This document shows positions 34,735 to 47,060 of a stretch of DNA of 64,000 nt, one piece after another. The position numbers and the translations under genes were made by a program. The notes under the pieces were generated by a model. It was not told where the DNA came from. It did no database searches and saw nothing but the letters and a program-made list of their open reading frames with translations. This stretch comes from Leucaena leucocephala (Eukaryota > Streptophyta > Magnoliopsida > Fabales > Fabaceae), in contig CM073547.1 of the NCBI GenBank assembly GCA_037074615.1, forward strand, positions 1,054,001-1,118,000, given 5' to 3'. Numbering within the stretch: position 1 is the first letter of the stretch; each line of letters opens with the position of its first letter.

Positions 34735-35420
34735 AAAACCTGATTTCAAAGGGCCAGTGTCTTGTGGAGAGCCTCCCCAGCTAATCCCACCCACTTCATG
34801 AGGATGGGGACCACTATCTAGCTGTTGAAGCCCAGCACGAAGAGGATGTTGTTGCAGGCTTCTTCTTTAGTGAGCCCGAAGCTTGGGGCTTGTGGTGCCA
34901 TTTTAAGGACCAAGTTGGAAACCATCTTCAATAGGTTTAACAGGTTTAACTGGTAAAAGAATAAGATATATGATAATTTAAAGCGCGATCAATCTTAAAA
35001 GAGTATTATTTTATTATAGTTCTAGTCGTGACATTTGAACAAACATTTTAACTCTTAGGTGTCTAGATTTACGTATACAAATAATTGACTGCTTACCCTG
35101 TTATAACATTAGTATCGCCTAGAAAGAAAAGTGATTTTGTCCTGCCATTAGATTATGGGTGAGTCTAACCCCTTAAGAAAGCATCCTAACTCTTAAATAC
35201 ATAGACTTACGTCTAAGGATAATTGACTACTTGTCATATCCTAAAATTGATATCGCTTAGAAAGAAGGTAGATTTTACACTGTCTTTATATCGTAATTGA
35301 GTCTAACCCCTTTTTAAAAATATTTATAACAAAAAAAAAAAGGACCAAGCTGGAAAAGATACCGTATGGAGCAGGAAGTCTTCCACCACACGTTGATTGG
35401 GGAAAAAGTACCATGGCAGA
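34735..35420 (-). pseudogene. CYP74-family (allene oxide synthase / hydroperoxide lyase-like) relic, split by a SINE
   Basis: Minus-strand reading before the SINE (about 35420-35340) gives WYFFPNQRVVEDFLLHTVS and then FPAW. After it (about 34894-34735) comes SFGLTKEEACNNILFVLGFN, then S, an in-frame TAG, and MKWVGLAGEALHKTLA. These resemble the CYP74 stretch around the I-helix (motif EEACHNLLF...GFN). CYP74 enzymes convert fatty-acid hydroperoxides to oxylipins. Only a short fragment remains, with a stop, a deletion and the SINE inserted at AAGGACCAAG(T/C)TGGAAA. Subfamily cannot be fixed. Confidence 0.6.
34906..35356 (+). mobile_element. SINE family A, copy 2, with duplicated 3' half and target duplication
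   Basis: The body runs from about 34922 to 35340. It has A-box-like TGGTAAAAGAAT and family landmarks TTAGTATCGCCTAGAAAGA and GTGAGTCTAACCCC. The 3' half is then repeated (TAACTCTTAAATACATAGAC... TTGAGTCTAACCCC) and ends in AACAAAAAAAAAAA. AGGACCAAGTTGGAAA (34906-34921) and AGGACCAAGCTGGAAA (35341-35356) flank it. Confidence 0.8.
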
Positions 35421-36273
35421 CTTGTATTGGAAAGTTCTTCATCAATGGTAAATTGAAGTAAATTGTTCCGACAAATACATTTATCAAAATCGGCCCTTTG
35501 CTCGTGCTTTAATAGGTTAAGATCAAGCTGTGTGACTTCGTGGGCAATTCCGAACTTCGGCCACTGAAAGCAAGGAGCACATTCTCTTCAAATTAAACCA
35601 CGTGCTCTTTTCACAAATAGCGATTGAGAATGATATCTTGTTATGTGGCTTAAAATTTTATTTGTTTATTATTTATGCATGATACCTATTACTATTAAAT
35701 AAAGAAATTTGATGAGTTTAGATTTAACTACTAATTTTTATAGGCAATAATTTGATTTTCAAAATGATAGACGAAGTCGATTAAAATAAAGAAGAAAGGG
35801 AACCCGAAATGCCACGTGATCGATTTATAATCATTTGTCGATTGCGTTGCGTTCCCTTTCCCATTTTTTTTAACAATATTTTATTTCCCTTCAATCATCA
35901 GCACAAGACGAAGAAAAGGAGATCACAATATCTGGGCATTTTTATATTATTAATTTTACGATGAATGGAAGAAAAAGAACCCGGCTCATGTTGTGAGCGG
36001 TGACCAACCCGCACAAGGTCATGAAAAGAAGAATTGCCTCTGAAATCCTCTTGCGGCATCATATACTGTCAATCTAAATGTATTTTTCAAGAAAATAATT
36101 TGAAATTATAATAATTGAATTCCTATTTTTATTTATTCATTCAAATAAACCATCAACAGTCAACTATATTATACAAAACTTGTGGATGCAATGCAATATG
36201 ATTAGCCAAAATCTTTGTCACGTGTTAAAATCCCATGCCTTATTGTACGTATGGAGGGAATTAATTGGTAATT

Positions 36274-36573
36274 ATTAAGTAAACCAACCCATTATCCATG
36301 AATTCAACAACTGGTGAAGGGGTAAAATATATGATATTTTAGAACATGTTCGATTATTGAAGAGTATCATTTTATGATGATTTTATTTGCAGCACTTGAG
36401 GAGATATCATAGCTCTTGGGTGTCTAGGTTTATGCCTGATAGTAATAGACAGTCCGTCATATTCAATATTAGTATCGTTTAAGAGGAATTGAGACTTTAT
36501 CCTACCTTTAGATCGTAAATGAGTCTAATCTCTTTCTAAAAAATTTTGTACAGACAAAAAATTAAGTAAACCA
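36274..36573 (+). mobile_element. SINE family A, copy 3, with 13-bp target duplication
   Basis: The body is 36287-36560. A box TGGTGAAGGGG (36312-36322) fits the Pol III consensus TRGYNNARNNG. The B box region is GTTCGATTATT (36348 onward), 36 bases downstream. Family landmarks and an A-rich end are present. ATTAAGTAAACCA flanks it at 36274-36286 and 36561-36573. Confidence 0.88.
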
Positions 36574-36898
36574 CTTCAGTATAATATTTATGGGTAGTTG
36601 CATATCGCGTCCAAGGAGGGCTATATGGCATGGGACTCAAACCAATTCCTCTGAAGAGGTGTCTTGGCTTCTTAACAAGTGATTAATCAAGTTCATAACA
36701 TTGACTTTATAAGGCTCCTTCAATCTATTTCTCTTTCAATTTAATTTGAAGCAGTTGCCGACAATAAGGTACTCCTATAATGCAAGCATCAAAATTCAAC
36801 GACCAAGACAGGCGACTTGACTTTTCTTCCTACGCTAAACAACTCCATGTGAGTTCATTTTATTTGTTTTCAGTTTTTCTTCCAACCCTATTACAGGC

Positions 36899-36901
<3 letters not shown>

Positions 36902-36936
<35 letters not shown>
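36902..36936. repeat. (TA)n microsatellite
   Basis: A TA run between two copies of GGCACGGATAT (36896 and 36945). Confidence 0.9.
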
Positions 36937-36940
<4 letters not shown>

Positions 36941-37643
36941 CCAGGCACGGATATTAAATGTGAGGAAGTAACCCTTTCTATTAAATTTGTTGGCAATGTC
37001 AAGACATTGTACTGTGAGAAAACAGACTTGAGCCGTCTTAGGCGCATAATGAAGGTTAAAACAAGACCCACACCCAATTAAAGTTTTTCTAAGGCTTGGG
37101 CCATTACGACCAGACATAAAAAAATTCTAGCCTAAACCCAATGAAAGGGTATCATCAAGTCTTTTCTATTATCTTTATCCCACAAACAAAACCCTTCCCC
37201 TCTACTTGCTGCAGTTATTCTTAGTTCTAACTTAAAACTCAGGTTATAATTCTATTAATAAAGGTTTTAACTTCTAAATGAAAAACATGATTACAAATAT
37301 TTAACTTCATATAAGTATTAAACTGTGCCCCAAAAATAACTGATTGACTCCAATAGAGTGCTAAAGTAAAGATGCCTACGCATGCCTGAATTTTGATTCA
37401 CAATGCTTTCTATGTTTAACTGGTTACTTTGTTAGCAACATAACAAAGCAAATACAGAGAATCTGAAATGTCAATGCACAACCCTATCGTCAGTAATTTA
37501 ATTGGAAAAATAGGGTATTAAAGGTTACCTACTTCACACGATCTCACACATGAACAATAAAAATATTTCACATCCATGGCTAGTTTCTCCACCCTGCACC
37601 CTCCATCATTCCGATTTTGTCTCACAATCATGCCAATCTAGTC

Positions 37644-40121
37644 TCAGAACATGGTCAAATCTGGAGGCGGTCCGTAAACAGTCATCCAAGAGAGTGGAAC
37701 GCGCCATTTATCCGCACCACTCCCTGAGGAAGCAATGATATGAAATATACTGATGTAAGAGTGGGTACATTTTGTCAGCAGACACAACTACCCATTACAT
37801 ACTAAGAGAACCTTCAATATTGAGTAAGCAAAAGATCATGGACTGATACGGTTTGAAAGCAAGAAAATATTCAAAGGAAGTTCTAAGTCAGGTTGTATGG
37901 GGTGATATTTAAGTTGAGTCTGGCATGTTTCTAATTGAAATAAATCGAAGTGAAAAATATCAAATTATTTAAAATACATAAATAAAACTCACCATTGGGA
38001 CTCAGTGTAAGGAGTTTGCATGCAGCATCGGCTAATTGAAAAGCATCATGCATGTTGTCACCTTCTGAGCAGTAACATAACAGGCAAGTCACCTTCAAAC
38101 CTTTGGCCTAATACAATAAAATAAAGCTTGCGATCAGGTGACCTTTAACTTTCAGCAACATGCAAACATAACCTCAAGTTCATATTGTTCGTTATGTTCT
38201 TTCTCAGCGAAAGGGAAAAAATAATAGCCATCCCCATCCCCTTCATTTATTTATTAAGTGAAGGAGTGGATTGGTAAGCATTTAATCCGCAATGCACAGT
38301 ATTGCATGAGAAGCTGATAGATTTCACCATCATTGACATAGTAAGTTGATCATGACAAAGGTCTGAAGCTTTAAACAAATGTATTGCACAAAATATAGCC
38401 AGGAAGCAAGAGGTGGATAAAATAACACTGTTTCTAGATGACATGGATTATAAGAATAAGAAAATCATAAATTATACAACACAAAAATTACCTTGAGAAG
38501 AGAAAAAAGAGCAGCGAAAGGCAAGCTAGCATAATAATTTTCTTCTTCCAATTCATCCTCTAAAGGAGAGATCTCTTCCCCAGTTGCATTTCCTTCAGCT
38601 AAATTGCTAAGATATTTCCAATGCTTCTGAGAAGGGTCATATTCCTGAAGTTTCTTCCACCCAAGTTGTTCACACTTTTCATCTACTCCATCGCTGTTGG
38701 CACTGGAGAGGTAATATATCTGCAAACCACTAAAGTGATAGTATACATATCAGGTATTAGTACGATGCAGTGTGCACTTGCTAATGTTATTACGTGGCTG
38801 GATGCTTACAATTTACAATATTGTCAAGGTGATTCAGGTAAGATATGGTCTTGAGGAAGCTATAATTTTAACACCAAACAAAGCGTAATGCATCAGAAGA
38901 GTGTACCTTGACGTGTCAACTCTTTGCCACTTTCCAAAATCTAAGCTGGAGAGCAAAACAATATGCTTCTTTCCAGAAACAGCAACAAAATCAGACAAGT
39001 TCTTTGCAAATTCAAGCATCATACCCTGCTCAAATGAAGACATCAAATTAAAAAAATGTCCCTCTCCGTTCCAAATTACTGGTGCCAATTAGGGTAATAA
39101 AAGCAACTATACATCATCAAGAGTGAAACTAGCATCAAGCTGAAGCAAGACATAGACACCACAAGAACAATAGTAAGCTAACTTGTAAAGCAAGCAGTAA
39201 GTCATTGTTAGCTTTGAAACAGAAGATGGGGTGAAATTCATTCATAACATTCCTCATATCTTTCGTAAAATGGATATGCGTTGTTGTAGACAAGCTTGGA
39301 TGTGTAACGGGCCAGTCATGATATCCAGCATGTGCATGCTTAAAAGCACTGGTCAGTGAATGAGTCATGTTAAAGCTAAATTGTGATACCCCGGAAGAGA
39401 TGGTGATATTCAACTGAATCGATTTAAATGACAGAATTTGACCTCGAGTGATACCTTAACGACTGGGGATCTCTGTTGGACAATAGTGAGCGCATTAGAA
39501 GGAGAATCATAAACTGCAAATCCAGTAAAAAGGCAACAAGAAAGAGTTGGTTATTTTTAGCGCTAGAATTTTAATGCCGGTATTAAAACTCTCACAAGTC
39601 ACAGCCGAAAGAACAAGGAATGAATCACCTTCAAGAGGAAGCACAAGGTCGCCTTGAGGAAATGGTCCATAAGCATCATTCCCAACACAAGGGAGAACAT
39701 AAGGATCGTCCAAATATCCAACTCGTTCCGATCCCAATGATGAAACTAAAAGGTCAGCAGCTAGCTGCCCCACATTCCCAATCGACAAGGCAGGCTAAAC
39801 ACAGAAATATTAGGACAAATGAAATGGTAGAACCAAAAAACTAAGTTAGCTAATAACACGATTTCCTTAAAAGTGAACCAAAATTTCTATATCCTTTTGA
39901 TTTCAGAAACATATAAGGGTGAAATACAATCAAACTTAGTAAATTCTTCGAGAGACTCAGCTCATCGACAGAGAAGGTGAAGAAATGAATTGAATTAATT
40001 TGAACTTAAAAAGAAAAGAATCGGAGAAACCCTAGAAAATCATACGAACCAAAATCAAAGTGGAGCAATCTTCATGAAGGTGCTTGCCTTCTTCGGGGAC
40101 GAACTCCGTCCTAGATGCCAT
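37644..40121 (-). CDS. PAC2: Proteasome assembly chaperone 2 (PSMG2/PAC2)
   Basis: PAC2 forms a heterodimer with PAC1 and guides assembly of the 20S proteasome alpha ring. Seven exons on the minus strand: 40050-40121, 39629-39794, 39455-39513, 38907-39025, 38492-38729, 37993-38107 and 37644-37723. Phases agree and give 282 residues, the usual length. Family motifs: SIGNVGQLAADLLVSSL, YLDDPYVLPCVGNDAYGP, IVQQRSPVVKGMM, HIVLLSSLDFGKWQ, IYYLSSANSDGVDEKCEQLG, YYASLPFAALFSLLK, an AKGLKVTCLLCYCSEGDN segment and the C-terminal SWMTVYGPPPDLTMF. The acceptor of exon 5 was set at ACTTTAG|TGG rather than the nearer TTTGCAG, because only that keeps the frame and gives SSGLQIYYLSS. The start is the first ATG in the leader exon. 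All family blocks are present and no lesion was seen. Confidence 0.96.
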
Positions 40122-40910
40122 TACCGAAAGTTGCTACTTTCTTGTCAGTCAGGTTAAGCTTCCTGTTTTTGGTGCGCCATTTGAACATTGAGCGATTTAG
40201 GTTTTGGGCCTCTTTCTTAGCAGGTTGGGTTTCTCAATTTTTTAAATTTCTCGTAATGTCTTTTTTTTTCTTTTTTGCTATAACGTAATGTCTTATTATT
40301 GGATGTAGATTTATAGACCGCATAGAATGGGCCTATAAATAGCCCAGCTAAAAAAGCTGACTCCAGATAAGCCCACATATAAAATAAGTCTAGTAGTTTT
40401 GTGAGAGAATAATCCCAAAAAGAAAATGAGCGGATGCCCATCAATTATGCTACAGGAATATGAAAAAGTAAGATAAAATAATGGCATCTTATTATGAATA
40501 TTATAATATAGATGTTTATCTTCCTTTTTTTCTCTCTTTTTAATCTGAACTTCTACTACTCTATTACTTATTTACTACTACATTAACAATCTTCCTCTTT
40601 AATTTTAACTTCTACTACTCTATTACTCTTCCACTACCACATTAAGTTTATAACTTCTACTAGATTATTTATAAATTTTATTGTCCACTATTTATCATTC
40701 AAATTTGGATGCAACCTATATGTAAAACTATACCTATAAATAGGGCATGTCATTCGTGTTGTATAGCAAGTTGAAAAATACAATATACTTCTCTAATTTT
40801 TTTGTCTTCATTTTTTCTCTCTTCTTAATCTTATTGATTGGTTGGTTAATTTTATAACACATGAAGATTTTTTTTCTATCCCTCACTTATTATTACAAAA
40901 TGTCTATTCA
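40122..40910. other. Upstream region of PAC2
   Basis: T-rich and CT-rich low-complexity sequence with repeated CTTCTACTACTCTATTACT at about 40550 and 40609. No gene was recognised. Confidence 0.5.
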
Positions 40911-41210
40911 AATTTTGTTCTATAAACCCATCTTCCGTGAGTTTAACTGAAGAAATTGTGAGATATACAACTATTTGGAACATGTTTAATATTTGGAAAG
41001 TACCACTTTATTGTAGTTTCAGTCACAATATTTAGGGAGACATCATAACTCCTAAGTTCTTTGTTTTACGCTTGAGGGTAATAGTCAATTTGCCTTACCC
41101 GATATTAGTATCGTCTAGGAGGAATGGAGACTTCACTCTACCTTTAGATCGTAAGTGAACCCAACCCCCATCAAAAAAATTTTATACCAAAAAAAAATTT
41201 GTTCATAGTA
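40911..41210 (+). mobile_element. SINE family A, copy 4
   Basis: The body runs from about 40926 to 41198. It contains TACCACTTTATTGTAGTTTC, GATATTAGTATCGTCTAGGA and CCTTTAGATCGTAAGTGA, and ends in ATACCAAAAAAAAA. AATTTTGTTCTATA precedes it and AAATTTGTTCATAG follows, an imperfect target duplication. The A and B boxes are weak. Confidence 0.8.
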
Positions 41211-41495
41211 CCCATCATCAGTAGATTCAACTAGTAAAGGGGTGAGACATGCAACTATTTAGAACGTGTTCGATCCCTGAGAAGTACCACTTTGTTGTGG
41301 TTTCAGTCGTAGCGCTTGGGGAGGGATCTTAGCTCCTAGGTGCCTAAGTTTATGCTTGAGAATAACAGACGACTCGCCCTATCCGATATTAATATCGCCT
41401 AAGAGGAAGGGAAACTTTGCTCTACCCTTAGATCGTTAGTGAGTCTAACCCCTTTTCAAAAAAAAATTATATAAAAAGAAAAATTTGTTTCATAG
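41197..41495 (+). mobile_element. SINE family A, copy 5, best preserved promoter boxes
   Basis: The body runs from about 41211 to 41482. A box TAGTAAAGGGG (41232-41242) and B box GTTCGATCCC (41268-41277) are both near consensus and 36 bases apart. Family landmarks follow and the end is A-rich. It is flanked by AAATTTGTTCATAG and AAATTTGTTTCATAG. Confidence 0.88.
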
Positions 41496-41706
41496 TGTCA
41501 ACAAGAGTTGACACATATAGTAAAGAATGGGATCATATCCCATAAATATATGAGTTCGATTCTTAATGTCATTGTGATAGCTCATTTAGTAGACGGTCTT
41601 GTAAGTCTTTGTAAGTGTGCTTTGAGCCCTATGTCCTGACTTTAGTAGGGAATTAATGTCGAGCTCACTTAAATTTTTTTTGGTATTAAAAAAATTGTTC
41701 CATATT
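41480..41706 (+). mobile_element. SINE-like family B, copy at 41.5 kb
   Basis: The body runs from about 41496 to 41692. It contains A-box-like TAGTAAAGAATG and B-box-like GAGTTCGATTCTT, then GACTTTAGTAGGGAATTAATG and a T- and A-rich end. AAATTTGTTTCATA and AAATTGTTCCATA flank it. Confidence 0.7.
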
Positions 41707-43489
41707 ATATATTTCTTTGATTTATAAGAAATTACAATATTTGTAAACCATGGAGACTGTCTTATTTTAAACTCCGCAAAGCTCAAGACTTATATTTCAG
41801 CTTTTTATAATGTATGGTTGCTTGGTACGTATGATAAGGAGAAAAAGTTTATTTACAAAATTAAATGAGATAACCATCAATATTAATATAAGATATATAT
41901 ATATAAAGTATTAAAAGTTATACTCTTCTAGTCATTAATAATAGACTTAATTGAAGAGTTGATTATTATCTTAAATATAAAAGATATTTTATATATTTAT
42001 TATTTTTTTTAAAATTATTCCTAGTGATATTCTATTAATAATAATCAAATAAAAAATTGAATAATAGAATTAAGAAAGATAATTAATGTATTTTAAAAAA
42101 ATTATATTATATTAGTTAATTTAGTTAATTTTTTTAATATAATTAAATTAGTTAAATATGTACTATTAAAGATATAATGTGTACTATTTACAAGTTGTAA
42201 AATATGTTATCAAATCATGATCCATACAAATGCAAAATATGTACTATGGCTTTTGATTTTGACCACTCATTCATGCACAGCTGTGAAGCTGTCATGGTAG
42301 GGAGTGAAGGCTATACTAAGAGAGGGGGAGGGGCGGGGCACATGCATGGGCCTCACATGGAGTGTTAATCTTAAATATTGGGAATTGAGAAGATAAGTGG
42401 GATTAGAGAGGGGATAATTAATCATATGTCTAGAAATGGCAATCACAAGTTCTCCGCGAACATCATCCTCTGATACTAATCTGAACCTGGTCTTGTACAG
42501 AAGCAGACACGTATGTATAATTATCCACATCTGATTAATGATGACGAGGCCACCATTAATCCAAATCAAACAAAGCAACCCCGCAGAGCAGCGGCAAAAA
42601 CGAAATGAATATTAAAAAAATTGAAGGGGACTAGTCTACATGATGAAAGTGTGATATTTTGTTTGTGGATAGATTGTAAAGGAAAGCCAATTGGTGGGAA
42701 GCACGAAGAGTGGACACTGCTTCGTTTGGTAAGATTGCAGTGTAGAAGGAAGCCAAGTGTACAGCACCAAGTAATCAGTAGGGTTCATGCGTGGCACCTT
42801 CTAGATCTGCTCCCCGCTCATATTATTCCTTTGCCACCATTTGAATCAATCATAACTGCAATCAACCCTCTATTGGACCCTACTCCCCTCACCAAACACT
42901 TCCCTTTCATTTCCATCATTTTATCAACTTTGTGACATACTGAGTGCACTGTGTGCTCCACTTTAATCGTCCATGAAACACATCACTTGCATTACGCACA
43001 ACTTTTTATAACCAATATATATAATATTCAACAAAAATAAATTAAGATTAAAAAAATTTGGATCTTTTAATTGTTTACATATATATATTTTTTAAATAAA
43101 AGACAAAATGCATTAATTAGAAGAAAGTTTACATGGTTCCAAAGCAACAAGAACAAACAACATTAGAAAATAAGTATTGGAAATTAATAAAACTAACAAC
43201 ATCAAAATGAACTGGAGAAAAACATTTAATAAGAGATAAAATTTCCTGCCAAGTGATTGATGATATGGAGCCTGAAAGTGAGTTATTAGAAAACAAAACT
43301 ATTTCAACACACGAGAGATTCTTAGAGGTCTCATAGAAGGATCAAGCTGTAAGCCATCAGTTTTGGTCACCCAGAAGAGAGATGCCCTGAAACATGACTA
43401 AAGGAAAGGAAGACCTGGGGTAAAATGATTCTTCCGAATGAACTCCATCTAAACATATGTAACTATGACAAAAGTGGTCCTTCATCTTT
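41707..43489. other. Gene-free AT-rich region
   Basis: This includes a family C repeat at 41925-42190. The frames at 42267-42578 and 42621-42935 lack recognisable domains. Confidence 0.5.
41925..42190 (+). repeat. AT-rich dispersed repeat family C, copy 2
   Basis: It contains ATTCTATTAATAATAATCAA, TTAAGAAAGATAATTAATG and TTAGTTAATTTAGTTAATTT in the same order as the other family C copies. Confidence 0.6.
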
Positions 43490-44480
43490 TTAAACTTGTG
43501 AAAAAAGAGATGCTATCCAATGCTGGAAATTGTACAAGGAAGCATATGCTTGCTCACTAAATTTTTTGAGATGGTTGTGTTGAAGGCTGAGGAGGCGAAA
43601 TTTGAAAGATGAGAACAGCCGACATTTCTTTGATGAGAGCATGAGGATTAGTTCTTCTACCATTGTGGAGAATCTCAAGTCTCCAAAGAACACTAAATAA
43701 GCAAATATTCTGTTCAATAACTGCATGCATACACTCCAAGTCAAGCTAAATTATTGTTGTTCTCAACCATTCTTTGGATTCTTCCAAATTCAGAATCGGA
43801 ATACGAATGCCAATAATACCGAACCATAATGATCTCGATAGAGGGCTATTGAAGAAAAGATGAAGGATAGTTTCCTTAGCATCATCCACAAACACACTCC
43901 ATTGAGGTGTTTAAATGGTGTTGTTGAAGAACATCAGAAGTTGCAATGGCATTATGAATAATTAATCTTCCAGAATAGAAGAAGCATTTTTTGAGGAAAT
44001 TGAAGAGACCAAATCTTTTTCCATACCAGCTGCCAAGATGGGAGAGAAGTGGGCTCATCCTCAGATAATTCTAAAAAACCATCTTTGACCTTATAAGAAC
44101 TAGTGCTAGAACCACTCCAATACAAAGCATCTTGTGAATTTAGCCAAGCAATCTCAGTTCCAAAGATAGAGTCAGCAATGGCAGGAGGATAATTGATCTT
44201 ATCAAGGATTTGTTCCAAGTGACATGGTTCTAATTGGACGGAGTATGCATTAATAGATCAGCAACCCTTTGAATGTTCTCTAGGTTATTGGTCAGACTGC
44301 ATAAGCCAACATAAATGGTGGTTAATTGGAATTGATTCACCAGTACCAATTCTCCATCTCAGCTTGCTTAGAATAATACCAGCATGCTCTGCAATTCCTT
44401 TCCATAACCAAGAGGAATTAAAGGGTCTTTTAATAATTGCCTCCAAATTCAGATCAATATATTTCTTGAGGTTCCATGCT
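43490..44480 (-). pseudogene. LINE-type retrotransposon relic (zf-RVT region)
   Basis: Minus-strand reading gives SSWLWKGIAEHAGIILSKLR followed by WRIGTGESI; then ALYWSGSSTSSYKVKDGF with WKKIWSLQFPQKMLLLFWKI; then ETILHLFFNSPLSRSLW; and lastly NGRRTNPHALIKEMSAVL in another frame. This order is the zinc-binding region after the reverse transcriptase of plant LINEs. There are stops and frameshifts throughout. No endonuclease or reverse transcriptase core is present in the window. Confidence 0.7.
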
Positions 44481-46978
44481 CAAAAGTGTGAGTATATTAA
44501 GAAGATAGAGCAGAACATAAATAAGAGCAAGTAGTTAATTAATTTAATTAAGGCATTAATATGGATGGGTTGGGTGCAACTGTGTAAATCATACGTACGT
44601 ACGTACGTACGTACATACATATCAGAACACTAGTTATAATATGAAAACCTATATATAGTACATGATTCGAAAGGCTGGCGTATAAAAAGAGATTAAAAAA
44701 CAGGTATACTAAAGTATTAGATAAAAATTTTAACATCTTTAGTTTAGATTTCTTTTGTTCTACATATATAGAATTATTACTTTGTATAGATAGTATGATC
44801 TTCTTGATATGAATTACATCACATCTCCTTTTAAAAAAATGGTAAAAAAACGTGAAGAGTAAGATTAAGATGGAAGGAAGATGGGAGATTAAGCCAAGTG
44901 GCTAATATGATGTTGGTCAAAACACACAATGTAGGTTGCGAATCATATCAGAATTCTAGCTTTTTTAATAAGTTTTACCAGAAGAATTGTACACATGGAA
45001 ATCATGAAATTAAATGGTACACCATGCATATAATTTTTGTTCCGTGGCCAAAATATATAGTATACTATATGTTGTGAAAATCTATGTATTCTGTTGGTGT
45101 GTTAAAGGAAACAAAGTCTCACAATGTTTGGAAGGTGGGTTGGACAACAAGCCATCAATGAATTTTTTTGCCTACACTTGAATTAAAGCGTGGTATTGAG
45201 TACTTTTTATAAAAAATATTTTTTGTTATGCTAATTTTTTTTAAATATGTTTAAACTAAAAATCCTAAAATCCATACAGTCGAAATAAATATAGAGGGTT
45301 AATATTATTTTTTACCATTGGGTAGGACTGTTGTCAGCCAAGAGATACGACTCCAATAACTGTGACTATTGTTCAACCATTGGCGGACAAGGGGTCATAT
45401 CTTTCAAACGTAACCCATGCCTTTTCATGCCTATAAAAATAACGTACATGAATCACTCTTTTTATCACTTGTGTTTTTTCTCTATTGCATATTTGTTTAT
45501 GAATTTATTTGCTTCTACCAAATTGCATTCCCTTGTTATACAAAAAAAATCTATTTAATCATGAGGAGTGATACTTTATTTTGCCGATTATCACAGAATA
45601 ACTTTTAAAGACAATATTATTGACATGACTTGAATTGTTAATTCTTTGTTTACAAATCCCAATGTCTACACTATACATATTTGAACAGGTATAGGATGGT
45701 GAGTTAGAATACAAGGGACTAAAAATGCACGCCACTAAATTATTATTTTGAATTGAAGTCAAAACGTAGGTGAAATTGTTTACCATTGAAGAAAACCTTA
45801 ACAATATTACAGGAATCCATATTAAATTGTATTGAAATTTATACCATTTTTTATCTTTTAACAATAATATGTATAGTCTAACATATTTGTATTTTTTTTA
45901 TCAAAATAAGCTTCATAAAAAGTCAAGTAAAATGATTAATGGTCGTAATGATCTAATACAAAAAAAATATTAAAATTAAATGAAGACAGTAAATCATTAA
46001 CTATAACTTAACAAAAAAAATTTTAAAAAAAATATTCGTATGATTTACTATTTCTTTTTTTTGATACTATTTCAAAGTGCGTTGAATTGTTGATGCGATT
46101 TGCCAAGAATGTCTATACCAAACTAGGCTCTTTTCCCACAAGGGGCAAGTTTGGTTCCCGTGTCCCCATGATTTATACCTCATGATATATAAACAATCTC
46201 GTAATGTATAAGAAATGTTACAGCTTGAGGAAGCTGAGTGAACAAAATATCCAGTCTAATAAATACGACATGAATATTAATTTATAAAAAAATAATGGAA
46301 GGGGGACAAATTTAAAGTGATTGATTAACATATGATTACCTTGCTTGTTCGGGAAAGAGCCACGGCCATATCATGAACCTTTCTAACGTTATGTATAAAT
46401 ATAAATTATATAATTTCATATCGCATTACATCATGATTTGGTCTATCCTATCCTATCCTATCCTAATTAAACAACTTGGGACCCACATGTTCTCTTAAGC
46501 CCCGAAGCATGAGCAGCCAATTCGTCAAGTACAAATCAGTTGAGCGATCTCTTTTGCTGGTTCAAAAAAGTTATCCCTTCTAGATTTTGACTAGACCATA
46601 TATGTCCCACGGTACGTTACGATTTCAAGATTCAATTCGAGATCATTCTCATGAATCAAGTACGTACGAATCTTTGCCCAGTGGTCAGTGCCAACGTACG
46701 GTTATGCAGTCAATTATTCAGATGTTAATTTAACCACGTCGTATCATGATCTATTAGGAATTAATAACTCGAATCAGGCTCTTCTCACTTTAATTAAAAT
46801 TATTTTAAATATTTAGATTATAGCTGTATGAGCGGGAGGCACAAAATTTTGCTGCCCTTAAATAATAGCGGGTGAAGCTGGGGGGAATTCGGAAAGGCGC
46901 GATAATATACGACCAAGCCTCCCTCCATTTTCAGATCATCGAGGGACCGGAAGACCCGGTTTCCCGCTCCATCATCCC
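44481..46978. other. Gene-free region before the WD40 gene
   Basis: This holds an ACGT microsatellite (44592-44614) and a short CTATC pentanucleotide run (about 46442-46465). Several CGTACG motifs lie near 46600-46700. No gene was recognised. Confidence 0.5.
44592..44614. repeat. (ACGT)n microsatellite
   Basis: Five to six tandem ACGT units. The unit is self-complementary, so the run can fold on itself. Confidence 0.9.
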
Positions 46979-47050
46979 TTGATGCTCCACGTGTCCTCCA
47001 CCTTCTCTTTCAATTTGATATTGAACTGTTCCATTCGCTTCCATTCCTTT

Positions 47051-47060
47051 TTATATATAC
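47051..47060 (+). promoter_or_regulatory. TATA box of the WD40 gene
   Basis: TTATATATAC followed by pyrimidine-rich sequence typical of a plant start region. It places the start codon at 47183 rather than at the upstream in-frame ATG (46979). Confidence 0.6.

Larger units (their letters stand above)
35421..37643. other. Gene-free region before PAC2
   Basis: This holds one SINE (36274-36573), a TA microsatellite (36902-36936) and PAC2 3' flank. Otherwise nothing was recognised. Confidence 0.5.

Noticed and set aside
42267..42935. Two frames of about 100 codons on opposite strands
   Set aside because: No domain, no upstream signals; composition like non-coding sequence.
45331..45558. 75-codon frame (MSAKRYDSNN…)
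   Set aside because: No recognisable motif and AT-rich flanks; could not be supported as a gene.
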